Below are positions 33,330 through 41,128 of a stretch of DNA of 64,000 nucleotides, piece by piece (within the stretch, counting starts at the first letter, position 1; each line of letters opens with the position of its first letter). The notes beneath the pieces were generated by a model. That model had not been told where the DNA came from. It saw only the letters and a program-made list of their open reading frames with translations, and did not search any database. This stretch comes from UBA10649 sp965278945 (GTDB taxonomy: Bacteria > Actinomycetota > Actinomycetes > S36-B12): assembly GCA_965278945.1 (NCBI GenBank), contig OZ257128.1, forward strand, positions 248,001-312,000, given 5' to 3'. The position numbers were made by a program, and so were the translations under genes.

Positions 33330-34754
33330 ATGACCGAAGTCGTGTCCCCACAGCGTGAGTCCACCGAGCCGCCGTCGCCGCGATCCCCGGGTACCAGCGT
33401 CCAGGAGTACCTCGACAATGACGCGCGCCCCGTGCCGGCCGTACTGCGCTACGACATCAACGAGAGCCTCGGCACCGCCGATATGGACGTCACCCGCTAT
33501 ATCTCCCGGGAGTTCCACGACCAGGAGGTGACGAAGGTCTGGCAGAAGGTCTGGCAGTTCGTCTGCCGCACGGATCACATTCCCGAGCCCGGCGACCACA
33601 TCACCTATGACATTGCCGATGACAAGCTCATCATCATGCGTACGCACACGGGCGAGATCAAGGCCCTGTTCAACGCCTGCCTGCATCGAGGACGGGCGCT
33701 TCGCCAGGAGGGCGGGCGCGTCAACGAGATCCGCTGCCCCTTCCACGGCTTCTCCTGGAACATCGACGGATCTTTGAAGAATCTCCCTTGCGCATGGGAC
33801 TTCCCCCAGGTCGAGTCCGCGGAGTTCAGCCTGCCTGAGGCGAAGGTCGACGTGTGGAACGGCTTCGTGTTCATCAACATGGATCCCGACGCCGAGCCGC
33901 TGGCGGACTTCCTGGGATCCATGGTCAAGGACTGGGAGCGCTGGGACTACACCGATCGCGTCGTGTACTCGCATTTCGGCGGCGTGGTGAAGTGCAACTG
34001 GAAGGTCGCCGGCGAGGCGTTCATCGAGGGCTGGCACTCTCTGGCCACCCACCCGCAGATGATGGAGTGGCTGGGCGACGAGAACACCCAGTACGACGTC
34101 ATCCTCGGCGAGAACTGGAACAGGCAGATCGTTCCTCAGGGCGTGCCCAGCCCGACCATTGCCAACCACATCAGCGAGCAGGAGGTGCTCGACTCGTACT
34201 ACGAGACGCGTGCCTTCTACACCGCGGGCGCCGGTCGCGACCTGTCGTCGGCCGACGGACAGACTCCCGAGGTCCCGAACGGGTCCACGGCGCGCACCGA
34301 GCTCGCCGCCCAGATGCGCGCCGCGCTGAGCGCCCAGTTCGGCACGGGTAACGACGAGTGGACCGACTCGGAACTGCTCGACGGGATCCAGTACTTCGTG
34401 TTCCCGAACTTCTACGTCTTCGCCGGCCCTCGTACCAACGCGGTGTACCGCTTCCGGCCGAACGGCAACGATCCGGACTCCTGCATCGCCGAGGTGTTCC
34501 TGCTCGCACAGCAGCCGGCCGACGGGTCACACCCCAAGCCGCCCGCACCGAGATGGCTGCAGCCAGGCGAGACCTTCTCCGACATCAAGGAGATCGGCCT
34601 GCTCGGTCCGGTATTCGACCAGGACATGGCGAACATGCCGTACATCCAGGAGGGTCTGAAGACCCTGCGCCGTCCGGGGATCACCCTGGCCCGCTACCAG
34701 GAGAACCGGATCCGCCACTACCACCAGATTCTCGACGAGTGGCTCGCCAGGTAG
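33330..34754 (+). CDS. Rieske non-heme iron oxygenase, alpha-subunit type (longer form)
   Basis: 474 residues. Rieske ligands Cys117/His119 (CLHR) and Cys136/His139 (CPFH). Catalytic iron region CNWKVAGEAFIEGWHSLATHPQM with the two histidines spaced as usual. It is longer than the other three Rieske proteins, with an extended N-terminus and an insert near 285-330, and belongs to a different subgroup. ATG 33330 follows GAGGAG. The gene is monocistronic, between a terminator and the convergent GntR gene (seven bases between stops). It also has a different promoter motif from the other three. Confidence 0.9.
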   Translation: MTEVVSPQRESTEPPSPRSPGTSVQEYLDNDARPVPAVLRYDINESLGTADMDVTRYISREFHDQEVTKVWQKVWQFVCRTDHIPEPGDHITYDIADDKLIIMRTHTGEIKALFNACLHRGRALRQEGGRVNEIRCPFHGFSWNIDGSLKNLPCAWDFPQVESAEFSLPEAKVDVWNGFVFINMDPDAEPLADFLGSMVKDWERWDYTDRVVYSHFGGVVKCNWKVAGEAFIEGWHSLATHPQMMEWLGDENTQYDVILGENWNRQIVPQGVPSPTIANHISEQEVLDSYYETRAFYTAGAGRDLSSADGQTPEVPNGSTARTELAAQMRAALSAQFGTGNDEWTDSELLDGIQYFVFPNFYVFAGPRTNAVYRFRPNGNDPDSCIAEVFLLAQQPADGSHPKPPAPRWLQPGETFSDIKEIGLLGPVFDQDMANMPYIQEGLKTLRRPGITLARYQENRIRHYHQILDEWLAR

Positions 34755-34761
34755 GACGTCG

Positions 34762-35490
34762 TCAGGCGCCGTCGTACTGCAGCACGTAGCTGACGCGATC
34801 CATCCGCGCCCTGCGGCACACGCGCAGTACCGGCTCGCCGCTCGAGTCTGCGGTGAGCCCGTCGCGCACGAGGATCGGCGAGCCGGCGCGAACGCCGAGT
34901 ATCTCCGCATCGTCGACGGACGCGACGTCGGCCGAGATCGCCCTCCAGATCGGGTTCAGCTCGCCGATCGCCACGTTGAGCTGGCCGTAGAGACCGGTGA
35001 CCGGGTCCCAGTTGCCTGCCGGATCGGCGAGGACCGACCGCGAGAACCACGCGCTCGACCACATCCACGCCTCTCCGTTGACCATGAGCGCGTTGTCGAT
35101 CCGCCACAGCGGTCCGGGCGGGAGATCGAGGGAGTCGTTGTTGTGCGGGGAGTTCACCTTCGAGGCCCGCATCAGCACGTCCTCGTAGGTGTACCCCTGC
35201 TCGGCGATCTGCTTGGTGATGCTGGCCACGAGGGAATCGGTCGACAGTTGCTGAGACAGCGGGAGCCGGACGATCGGGGCGCTGACGTAGGTGCCTGAGC
35301 CCTGCTTGGACACGACCGCGCCGGCACGCGCGAGCTCCTCGATCGCACGCCGGACCGTCAGCCTGTTGATGCCGAGCTCCTCAGCGAGGCGTGATTCGCT
35401 GGGGAGTTTGTCGCCGGGCGCGTAGGTACCGTCGGCGATTGAAGCCGCCATCGCCTGGCGCACTCGCTCGTACAGAGGCACTCCACCCAT
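34762..35490 (-). CDS. GntR-family transcription regulator with UTRA domain (HutC type)
   Basis: 242 residues. Winged helix at 8-70 (PLYERVRQAMAASI, PGDKLPSESRLAEELG, RLTVRRAIEELARAG, KQGSGTYV) and a UTRA ligand domain at about 90-240. HutC-type regulators usually repress catabolic genes and are released by a pathway metabolite. The gene is divergent from the SnoaL-like operon at 35581 and separated from it by a perfect 17-base palindrome, which fits autoregulation. The frame is open far upstream (to 36291) but that part is antisense to other genes; ATG 35490 gives the canonical N-terminus. It is the prime candidate for binding motif A sites as well (inference). Confidence 0.9.
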   Translation of the reverse strand: MGGVPLYERVRQAMAASIADGTYAPGDKLPSESRLAEELGINRLTVRRAIEELARAGAVVSKQGSGTYVSAPIVRLPLSQQLSTDSLVASITKQIAEQGYTYEDVLMRASKVNSPHNNDSLDLPPGPLWRIDNALMVNGEAWMWSSAWFSRSVLADPAGNWDPVTGLYGQLNVAIGELNPIWRAISADVASVDDAEILGVRAGSPILVRDGLTADSSGEPVLRVCRRARMDRVSYVLQYDGA

Positions 35491-35550
35491 GGCGGGACCG
35501 TATCGGGGGACGGGCCCGAACGCATGCACCGGAGCAGATCCGCGTACTTT

Positions 35551-35573
35551 CTGTAGTCTGACTACAGTACGAT
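35551..35573. promoter_or_regulatory. Perfect 17-base palindrome next to TACGAT -10; likely GntR operator
   Basis: CTGTAGTCTGACTACAG (35551-35567): eight-base arms around a central T. TACGAT follows at 35568-35573, so the palindrome fills the spacer exactly; the -35 (TACTTT) is poor. GTG 35581 starts about seven bases after the -10, consistent with a leaderless message. Related 17-mers: 2824-2840 and 54446-54462. Confidence 0.6.
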
Positions 35574-35580
35574 CGCCCTC

Positions 35581-36117
35581 GTGACCGACAACCTGGAAGA
35601 CCGGCTCCGCAAGGTCGAGGACCGTATCGAGATCGCCGACCTGATCGTGCGGTACGCCCTTCTCCTCGACGATGCCCGCTGGGACGAACTGGCGCAGTTG
35701 TGGACTCTGGATGCGGTGTTTGCATCTCCCAGCAGTCGGACGACTGGGCGTGAGGCGATCATCGAGAACTTCAAGGTCAAGCACGCTCCGTACTCGGCGA
35801 CCTGGCACGACCCGCATGGCAGCGTGGTGGAGTTGATCGACGCCGACCATGCGAAGGGGACGGTCATGGGGTACGCGGAACTTGCCAACGAGAAGGGCAC
35901 GATGGCCACCTCGATTCGCTACCTGGACGATTACCGCCGCGAGGACGGGATGTGGCGCTTCGCGTCGCGCCACGTGCTGAGCATGTACGGCATGCCGCTC
36001 ACAGATCTCGTCGCCGGCGGGTTCGGGTCCGAGCAGCGCAAGCGCTGGCCAGGTCGTGATCTTGCAGCCGCCGAACTGCCCGATTACGCGCAGCGTTTTC
36101 CGGGATACCCGGCATGA
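35581..36117 (+). CDS. SnoaL-like (NTF2-fold) protein
   Basis: 178 residues. LRKVEDRIEIADLIVRYALLLDDARWDELAQLW is the N-terminal helix pair of the SnoaL-4 group; DAVFASPSSRTTGREAI and the later WRFASRHVLSMYG match the sheet. It is of the same type as 2893-3336. Likely a dehydratase, isomerase or small accessory subunit. It starts a four-gene operon (SnoaL, phosphatase, aldehyde dehydrogenase, histidine phosphatase) with overlapping starts and stops. No Shine-Dalgarno sequence is seen, which agrees with leaderless translation. Confidence 0.78.
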   Translation: MTDNLEDRLRKVEDRIEIADLIVRYALLLDDARWDELAQLWTLDAVFASPSSRTTGREAIIENFKVKHAPYSATWHDPHGSVVELIDADHAKGTVMGYAELANEKGTMATSIRYLDDYRREDGMWRFASRHVLSMYGMPLTDLVAGGFGSEQRKRWPGRDLAAAELPDYAQRFPGYPA

Positions 36118-36887
36118 GCGCAGATCCCGCGAGCGGTCGTCGAGTTGAGCTCGGCGGCGTCTACAACGTCCGTGACCTCGGTGGTTACCCGACCGACGAC
36201 GGGCACGTGGTTGCCAGCGGCCTGCTATTCCGCGCGTCAAGCCTGCATCGTCTCGACGACCAGGAGGCGTGGCGCGAGTTCGGGGCCGCATCAGTCATCG
36301 ATCTGCGCTACCAGCGCGAGCGCGATGCCTTCCCGCTTCCCGATTTCATCGACGACCCCACCAACGTCTCGATGCTTCCCGACACGTGGCACGCATCCGA
36401 TGAGAACCGGGCCCTTCCGCCGGTCGAGTTCCTCGCCTGGGTTCAGCAGCAGATGCTCGACATGGGCACCGAGACCGTGCCAGCGATCATCTCCGAGCTT
36501 TCGCAGAGCGACGCATTCCCGGCGATCTTCTTCTGCATGGCAGGCAAGGACCGCACCGGATTCGTCGCGGCCGTCCTGCTGTCCTTGCTCGGGGTGAGCG
36601 ACGACGACATCGCCGATGACTTCGCCCTCAGCGGCGACGAGGTCGTGGCCCTCGTGCAGTTCCTGCGAACGCGTGAGGACTTCGAGAACCACCCCATGAT
36701 GAATCAGACCGAGGAACTGCTCCGGGCTCCGCGCGCGGCGATGGAGTTATTCCTCGCGCGCGTGACCCTCGAGTACGGCGGACTTCGGCAGTGGGTGAGC
36801 ACCTTGGACATCGACGACGAGGCCATCGAGCGCCTGCGCGCAAAGCTCCTGACACCAGTCGCACACACCGAACCGGAGGCATCGTGA
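36114..36887 (+). CDS. Tyrosine/dual-specificity-type phosphatase (paralogue 2)
   Basis: 257 residues. VYNVRDLGGYPTDDG (about 16-30) and the P-loop CMAGKDRTG (Cys141, Arg147). The residue before the catalytic Cys is Phe instead of the usual His, a change that in this superfamily usually affects the thiolate rather than abolishing activity. ATG overlaps the SnoaL stop; the stop overlaps the aldehyde dehydrogenase GTG. Its repeated presence next to SnoaL and dehydrogenase genes argues for a metabolite phosphatase role. Confidence 0.85.
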   Translation: MSADPASGRRVELGGVYNVRDLGGYPTDDGHVVASGLLFRASSLHRLDDQEAWREFGAASVIDLRYQRERDAFPLPDFIDDPTNVSMLPDTWHASDENRALPPVEFLAWVQQQMLDMGTETVPAIISELSQSDAFPAIFFCMAGKDRTGFVAAVLLSLLGVSDDDIADDFALSGDEVVALVQFLRTREDFENHPMMNQTEELLRAPRAAMELFLARVTLEYGGLRQWVSTLDIDDEAIERLRAKLLTPVAHTEPEAS

Positions 36888-38338
36888 TCGAGCGTTCTCA
36901 GCTGTACATCGACGGGCGATGGGTGACGCCGGCAAGCAGCGATCTCATCACCGTCGACGAGGCCGCCACCGAAGAGGTGATCGGCACGGTTCCGTCCGGA
37001 ACGGTCGAGGACGCCGAGCTGGCCATCATGGCCGCGCGGCGCGCATTCGACGGCTGGAGCACCACGCCCATCGCTGAGCGCGCTGCCGTCGTGCAGGCGA
37101 TCGCCGACGGCCTACGGGCGAATGAGACCGAGCTCGCCGAGATCATGGCGCGCGAGGTGGGCACGCCGATGGCCAGTTCCATCAGGGTCCAGGTCGGGCT
37201 TGCGGCTACCGTCTTCGAAACCATCGCCGAGGCCGCGCTCGAACTGCCCGCCGAGGAGCGAATCGGCAACTCGATGATCATCCGCACCGCCGCTGGCGTG
37301 GTCGGCGCGATCACTCCGTGGAACTACCCGCTGTACCAGCTGGCGGCCAAGGTCGGCCCCGCCCTCGCGGCGGGCTGCACGATCGTGGTGAAGCCGAGCA
37401 GCGTCGCGCCCCTGGCGACCTTCATGCTCGCGGACATCATCGACACCCTGGGACTGCCTGCGGGCGCGTTCAACCTCGTATCCGGACGCGGCGCTCTGGT
37501 CGGCGACCTGCTGTCCTCCCACCCCGAGGTCGACATGGTCAGCCTCACCGGTTCCACGGGCGCCGGCGTCCAGGTGGCCCAATCGGCCGCACCGACGATC
37601 AAGAAGGTCGCGCTCGAGCTTGGTGGCAAGTCGGCCTTCCTGCTTGCCGAAGGCGCCGACCTCGACGGCGCGATAGCTGCTGCAGTGCGCGGCTGCTTCG
37701 TCAACAATGGCCAGACCTGCTCTGCCACGACCCGCCTCATTGTTCCGAGGTCGTTGCTCGCCGAGGTCGAGGAGCGAGTTGCGGCGGCAGTCAGTGCGTT
37801 CACTGTCGGGAATCCCCTTGATCCTGCGGTCGACCTGGGCCCGGTGGCGTCCGCAGCCCAGTTCCGCACCGTCAAGGACTACATCGACATCGGCATGACC
37901 GAGGGGACGCTGGTCGCCGGCGGCCCCGGTGCCGTCGACGGCTTCGACCGTGGTTACTTCGTCAAGCCGACGGTGTTCAGCCGCCTGGATGCGAAGGCGC
38001 GAGTCGTGCAGGAGGAGATCTTCGGCCCGGTGCTGGCGATCGTTCCTTACGACGGCATCGAGCAGGGGATAGCGATCGCCAACGACAGCGAGTTCGGACT
38101 GTCCGGTGCGGTCTGGGCGGCAGACATCCCCGAGGCAGTGCGCATTGCGTCGCGGCTGCGCACCGGTCAGATTGCCATCAACGGCGGTCGCTTCAACGCG
38201 CGTGCGCCCTTCGGCGGCTTCAAGGCATCGGGCGTGGGTCGAGAACTAGGTCACCACGGGCTCGCGGAGTACTTCGAACTGGTCAGCCTCCAGTTCCCGT
38301 CCGCTGACGACCTCGGCGCGTTTGTGCCCACGGTCTAG
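36884..38338 (+). CDS. Aldehyde dehydrogenase (NAD(P)+)
   Basis: 484 residues. GAITPWNYPLYQLAAKVGPALAAG-type cofactor region near 145-165, Glu in VALELGGKSAF, and the catalytic Cys in NNGQTCSATTR, all at standard positions for class 1/2 enzymes. EEIFGPVLAIVPY and the C-terminal NGGRFNARAPFGGFKASG complete the pattern. It oxidises an aldehyde to an acid. GTG 36884 overlaps the phosphatase stop and gives the usual IERSQLYIDGRW start. Confidence 0.93.
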   Translation: MIERSQLYIDGRWVTPASSDLITVDEAATEEVIGTVPSGTVEDAELAIMAARRAFDGWSTTPIAERAAVVQAIADGLRANETELAEIMAREVGTPMASSIRVQVGLAATVFETIAEAALELPAEERIGNSMIIRTAAGVVGAITPWNYPLYQLAAKVGPALAAGCTIVVKPSSVAPLATFMLADIIDTLGLPAGAFNLVSGRGALVGDLLSSHPEVDMVSLTGSTGAGVQVAQSAAPTIKKVALELGGKSAFLLAEGADLDGAIAAAVRGCFVNNGQTCSATTRLIVPRSLLAEVEERVAAAVSAFTVGNPLDPAVDLGPVASAAQFRTVKDYIDIGMTEGTLVAGGPGAVDGFDRGYFVKPTVFSRLDAKARVVQEEIFGPVLAIVPYDGIEQGIAIANDSEFGLSGAVWAADIPEAVRIASRLRTGQIAINGGRFNARAPFGGFKASGVGRELGHHGLAEYFELVSLQFPSADDLGAFVPTV

Positions 38339-38923
38339 GTGGACAGCCCCTGCGAGGTCCTGCTCGTCCGGCACGCCCTGCCGGAGCCCGACGGGTCGAT
38401 GGATCCCGGCCTCGGCGTCGTCGGCCGCGATCAGGCCGAGGCCCTGGCCCGGCACCTCGACGGCCTGTCGATCGATGCCGTCTACGCGAGCCACCTCAAG
38501 CGTGCCGTCCAGACCGCCGAGCCCATCGCTCGCGACCGGGGACTGAGCGTCACCATCGACGAGGGCCTGCGCGAGTGGATCTCCAACGCCACGAATTACG
38601 TGGGGGTCGAGAACATTGCTGATCCGGAGCGGGTCGCCGCGGTGCGTGAGGGCCGCTTCGAGGACGAGTTCTTGCCCCCGCACAACGCCGACGAACTTCG
38701 CGCGACGATGATCGCCACCGTGCGGCGGATCGGGCACGAGCATCTTGGCCAGCGCATCCTCGCGGTCAGTCACGGCGGCGCCTCGAACACCTTCCTGGCC
38801 GAAGTGGTCGGCAGCCCCAGGCGATTCTTCTTCCTGCCCGGGTACGCCTCCATCTCGCGCGTGCAGGTGTGGCCGGACGGGCGCTTCGTGCTCATCAGCA
38901 TCAACGAGCCCACGAATCGTTGA
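38339..38923 (+). CDS. Histidine phosphatase family protein
   Basis: 194 residues. VLLVRHALPEPDG gives the RH pair (Arg11-His12), YASHLKRAVQTAEPI the second Arg, and LAVSHGGASNTFLAE the second His, so the pocket is complete. The GTG follows the aldehyde dehydrogenase stop directly. The TGA lies inside the TTGACA of the next promoter. It sits upstream of a Rieske gene just as the paralogue at 5116-5829 does, and shares with that protein the late FFLPxxxSIS segment, so the two are closer to each other than to 23924-24568. Confidence 0.87.
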   Translation: MDSPCEVLLVRHALPEPDGSMDPGLGVVGRDQAEALARHLDGLSIDAVYASHLKRAVQTAEPIARDRGLSVTIDEGLREWISNATNYVGVENIADPERVAAVREGRFEDEFLPPHNADELRATMIATVRRIGHEHLGQRILAVSHGGASNTFLAEVVGSPRRFFFLPGYASISRVQVWPDGRFVLISINEPTNR

Positions 38924-38962
38924 CACCGGAACCCCGGAGATCCATAGTTATCTATACAACCT
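38920..38962 (+). promoter_or_regulatory. Promoter and motif A upstream of a Rieske gene
   Basis: TTGACA (38920-38925), 17 bases, CATAGT (38943-38948). GTTATCTATACAACCT (38947-38962) is motif A on the minus strand (12 of 16 with the 43864 site) and covers the expected transcription start, a good place for a repressor. Confidence 0.5.
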
Positions 38963-38981
38963 TGAGCGATAGGGAGCGGAC

Positions 38982-40238
38982 ATGACGGACGTCATCGATG
39001 ATGTGGCCGAGGCGGCCGCGCCCGCGTACATCCCGAGCAAGGTCCTCGACGGCGCCGCACGCGAGGAGGCCGTCGCGATGATGCGCCGGCTCGTCGCGCA
39101 CACCAAGGACAAGACCACCGACCAGGCGGAAGCCGTCTGGGAGGAGCCGGTCGACAACTACCTCGATGAGGAGTTGTTCCAGGCCGAGATCGACCTCATC
39201 TTCAAGCGCATTCCGCTCCCGCTCGCCGTCTCCTGCGAGCTGCCTGCCAAGAACTCCTACAAGGCAATCGAGGTCGTCGGAGTGCCCGTCGTCATCACGC
39301 GGGATGCGACCGGCGCGGTGCACGCGATGCTCAACGTGTGCCGTCACCGCGGGGCCCTTATCTGCGAAGCCGGGACCGGAACCTCCCGAACCCTGACGTG
39401 CCCGTACCACGCGTGGACGTACGGCATGGATGGCGAGTTGCGCGGACTGTACGGGGAGTCGACCTTCGGCGACTTCGATCGCTCCGAGCGCAACCTTGTC
39501 GCACTGCCCTGCGTGGAGACGGCCGGGGTGATCTTCGTGTGCCTGACCCCGGGCCTGGAGATCGACATCGACTCCTGGCTTGGCGACTTCAAGGAGGTCC
39601 TCGAAAGCCTCAAGCTCGACGAGTGCGAGTTGTTCTCCTCGCGCATGATGCCCGGGCCGAACTGGAAGGTCGCGATTGAGGGCTACCTCGAGGGGTACCA
39701 CTTCGCCTCGCTCCACGCGAACACCGTCTTCAAGACGAATCTCAGCAATACGGCGATCTTCGATTCATTCGGACCGCACGAGCGAGTGGCGTTTGCCTTG
39801 CGCAACATCCTCAATCACCTCGATGACCCCGAGGAGACCTGGGACCCCACGGCCAACGTCGGCTCGATTATCTGGACTTTCCCGGGCATGTCGATCGCGG
39901 GCGGATGGCGCGAGCGCATGAGCGTGGGCTTCCCTCTGCCGACGACGAACCGCAATGAGTCGGTCACCGAGCAGCGGATTCTCGTACGCAAGCCCATCGC
40001 CAACAGCGAGGAGCAGCACGAGCTCGAGATCATGCGCGACTGGTTCTACGACGTCACGTACAACGAGGACTACATCACCGGATACGGGGTGCAGAAGGGG
40101 GTCGCCGTGACTCCAGGTCGCACCCAGCTCTTCGGACGCAACGAGCCCGGGGTCCAGCACGTGCACAAGACCATCAACCGGCTCATGAACGAAAACCACG
40201 AGGAGGGCCGGCCGCTGCCCCGGACGGTCCAAAACTGA
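38982..40238 (+). CDS. Rieske non-heme iron oxygenase, alpha-subunit type
   Basis: 418 residues. Rieske ligands Cys120/His122 (CRHR) and Cys140/His143 (CPYH). Catalytic segment GPNWKVAIEGYLEGYHFASLH; the position that is Asp in 5839-7053 is Glu here. The protein is clearly paralogous to 5839-7053 (similar N-terminal helices, the VGSIIWTFPGMSIAGG segment against VYWIFPGMAIAGG). AGGGAGCGG precedes ATG 38982. It is the likely partner of the reductase at 42879. Confidence 0.9.
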   Translation: MTDVIDDVAEAAAPAYIPSKVLDGAAREEAVAMMRRLVAHTKDKTTDQAEAVWEEPVDNYLDEELFQAEIDLIFKRIPLPLAVSCELPAKNSYKAIEVVGVPVVITRDATGAVHAMLNVCRHRGALICEAGTGTSRTLTCPYHAWTYGMDGELRGLYGESTFGDFDRSERNLVALPCVETAGVIFVCLTPGLEIDIDSWLGDFKEVLESLKLDECELFSSRMMPGPNWKVAIEGYLEGYHFASLHANTVFKTNLSNTAIFDSFGPHERVAFALRNILNHLDDPEETWDPTANVGSIIWTFPGMSIAGGWRERMSVGFPLPTTNRNESVTEQRILVRKPIANSEEQHELEIMRDWFYDVTYNEDYITGYGVQKGVAVTPGRTQLFGRNEPGVQHVHKTINRLMNENHEEGRPLPRTVQN

Positions 40239-40262
40239 CCTGCTCGGGTTCTGCTGTTTCGA

Positions 40263-40291
40263 TTGACGGACTCCAGTAACTGGTGTGAGAT
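40263..40291 (+). promoter_or_regulatory. Promoter with palindrome CCAGTAACTGG in the spacer
   Basis: TTGACG (40263-40268), 17 bases, TGAGAT (40286-40291). CCAGTAACTGG (40273-40283) is a perfect 11-base palindrome inside the spacer. It contains motif B and has the same layout as 33270-33298. It would drive the SDR, PEP-utiliser-like and reductase genes. Confidence 0.5.
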
Positions 40292-40342
40292 GACGGGACG
40301 ACGCTGATCGTTCCCGCATCCACCACTCGCAAGGAGTCCCAC

Positions 40343-41128
40343 ATGGCAGGCTCGCTCGACGGCAAGATTGCAGCAATCACCGCTGGAAGCACAGGCATCG
40401 GTTTCGGGGTCGCTCAGGCGTTCCTTGCCGAGGGCGCCTCGGTGGTGCTCGGCAATCGCTCGGAGGAGAAGGGCGCCTACGCCTTGGAGCGGCTGGCCGC
40501 GGGTGACCGAGCGGTGTTCAAGAAGACTGACGCCCTCATTCGCGCCGAGGTCGACGAGTTCGTCGACTACACCGTCGACCACTTCGGGACCATCGACATC
40601 CTCGTCAACTGCGCGGGTGGCTCGGACGCGTGGGCGCTGATCGGCGAACTCAGTGACGAGGCCTGGCAGAAGGCCTTTGACTGGAACTGCAGTTCCGCGT
40701 TCTGGGGCACCCGTCGGGCGCTGGCGACCATGGTGCCGAAGGGCTACGGCCGCATCATCAACATGTCCTCGATTGAGGGCAAGCTTGCGTCGAAGGTCGC
40801 CGTCAGCCACTACATCATGGGCAAGCACGCCATGAACGGTCTCACGAAGGCCACCGCGGTCGAGTACGCGCAGCAGGGCATCACCTGCAACGCGATCTGC
40901 CCTGGGCCGATCGAGACCGAGCTCATGCAGGACGCGGGGGCCCAGGTCGCTGCCGCGGCCGGCATCACCTACGAGCAGTTCCTCGACGAGTTCGCCCAGG
41001 ACACCTTGACGAAGAAGCTCAACACGGTCGAGCAGGTTGCCGGCATGGCCGTCCTCCTGGCGGGACCGCTCGGGGACGGCATGACGGGGACGCTGTTCAA
41101 CGTCGATGGCGGCACGTCTCCGTACTAA
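40343..41128 (+). CDS. SDR-family oxidoreductase
   Basis: 261 residues. TAGSTGIGFGVAQ (cofactor), NCAG, the active Ser in NMSSIEG, and YIMGK as Tyr-x3-Lys. It has an unusual 15-residue stretch after the active site (QDAGAQVAAAAGITYEQFLDE) before the C-terminal VDGG. AAGGAG precedes ATG. The TAA shares its last base with the ATG of the PEP-utiliser-like gene (TAATG), so they are coupled. Confidence 0.9.
   Translation: MAGSLDGKIAAITAGSTGIGFGVAQAFLAEGASVVLGNRSEEKGAYALERLAAGDRAVFKKTDALIRAEVDEFVDYTVDHFGTIDILVNCAGGSDAWALIGELSDEAWQKAFDWNCSSAFWGTRRALATMVPKGYGRIINMSSIEGKLASKVAVSHYIMGKHAMNGLTKATAVEYAQQGITCNAICPGPIETELMQDAGAQVAAAAGITYEQFLDEFAQDTLTKKLNTVEQVAGMAVLLAGPLGDGMTGTLFNVDGGTSPY

Noticed and set aside
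35491..36291. N-terminal extension of the GntR frame by about 267 residues
   Set aside because: The extension is antisense to the SnoaL-like and phosphatase genes and crosses the divergent promoter; ATG 35490 gives the usual GntR start.
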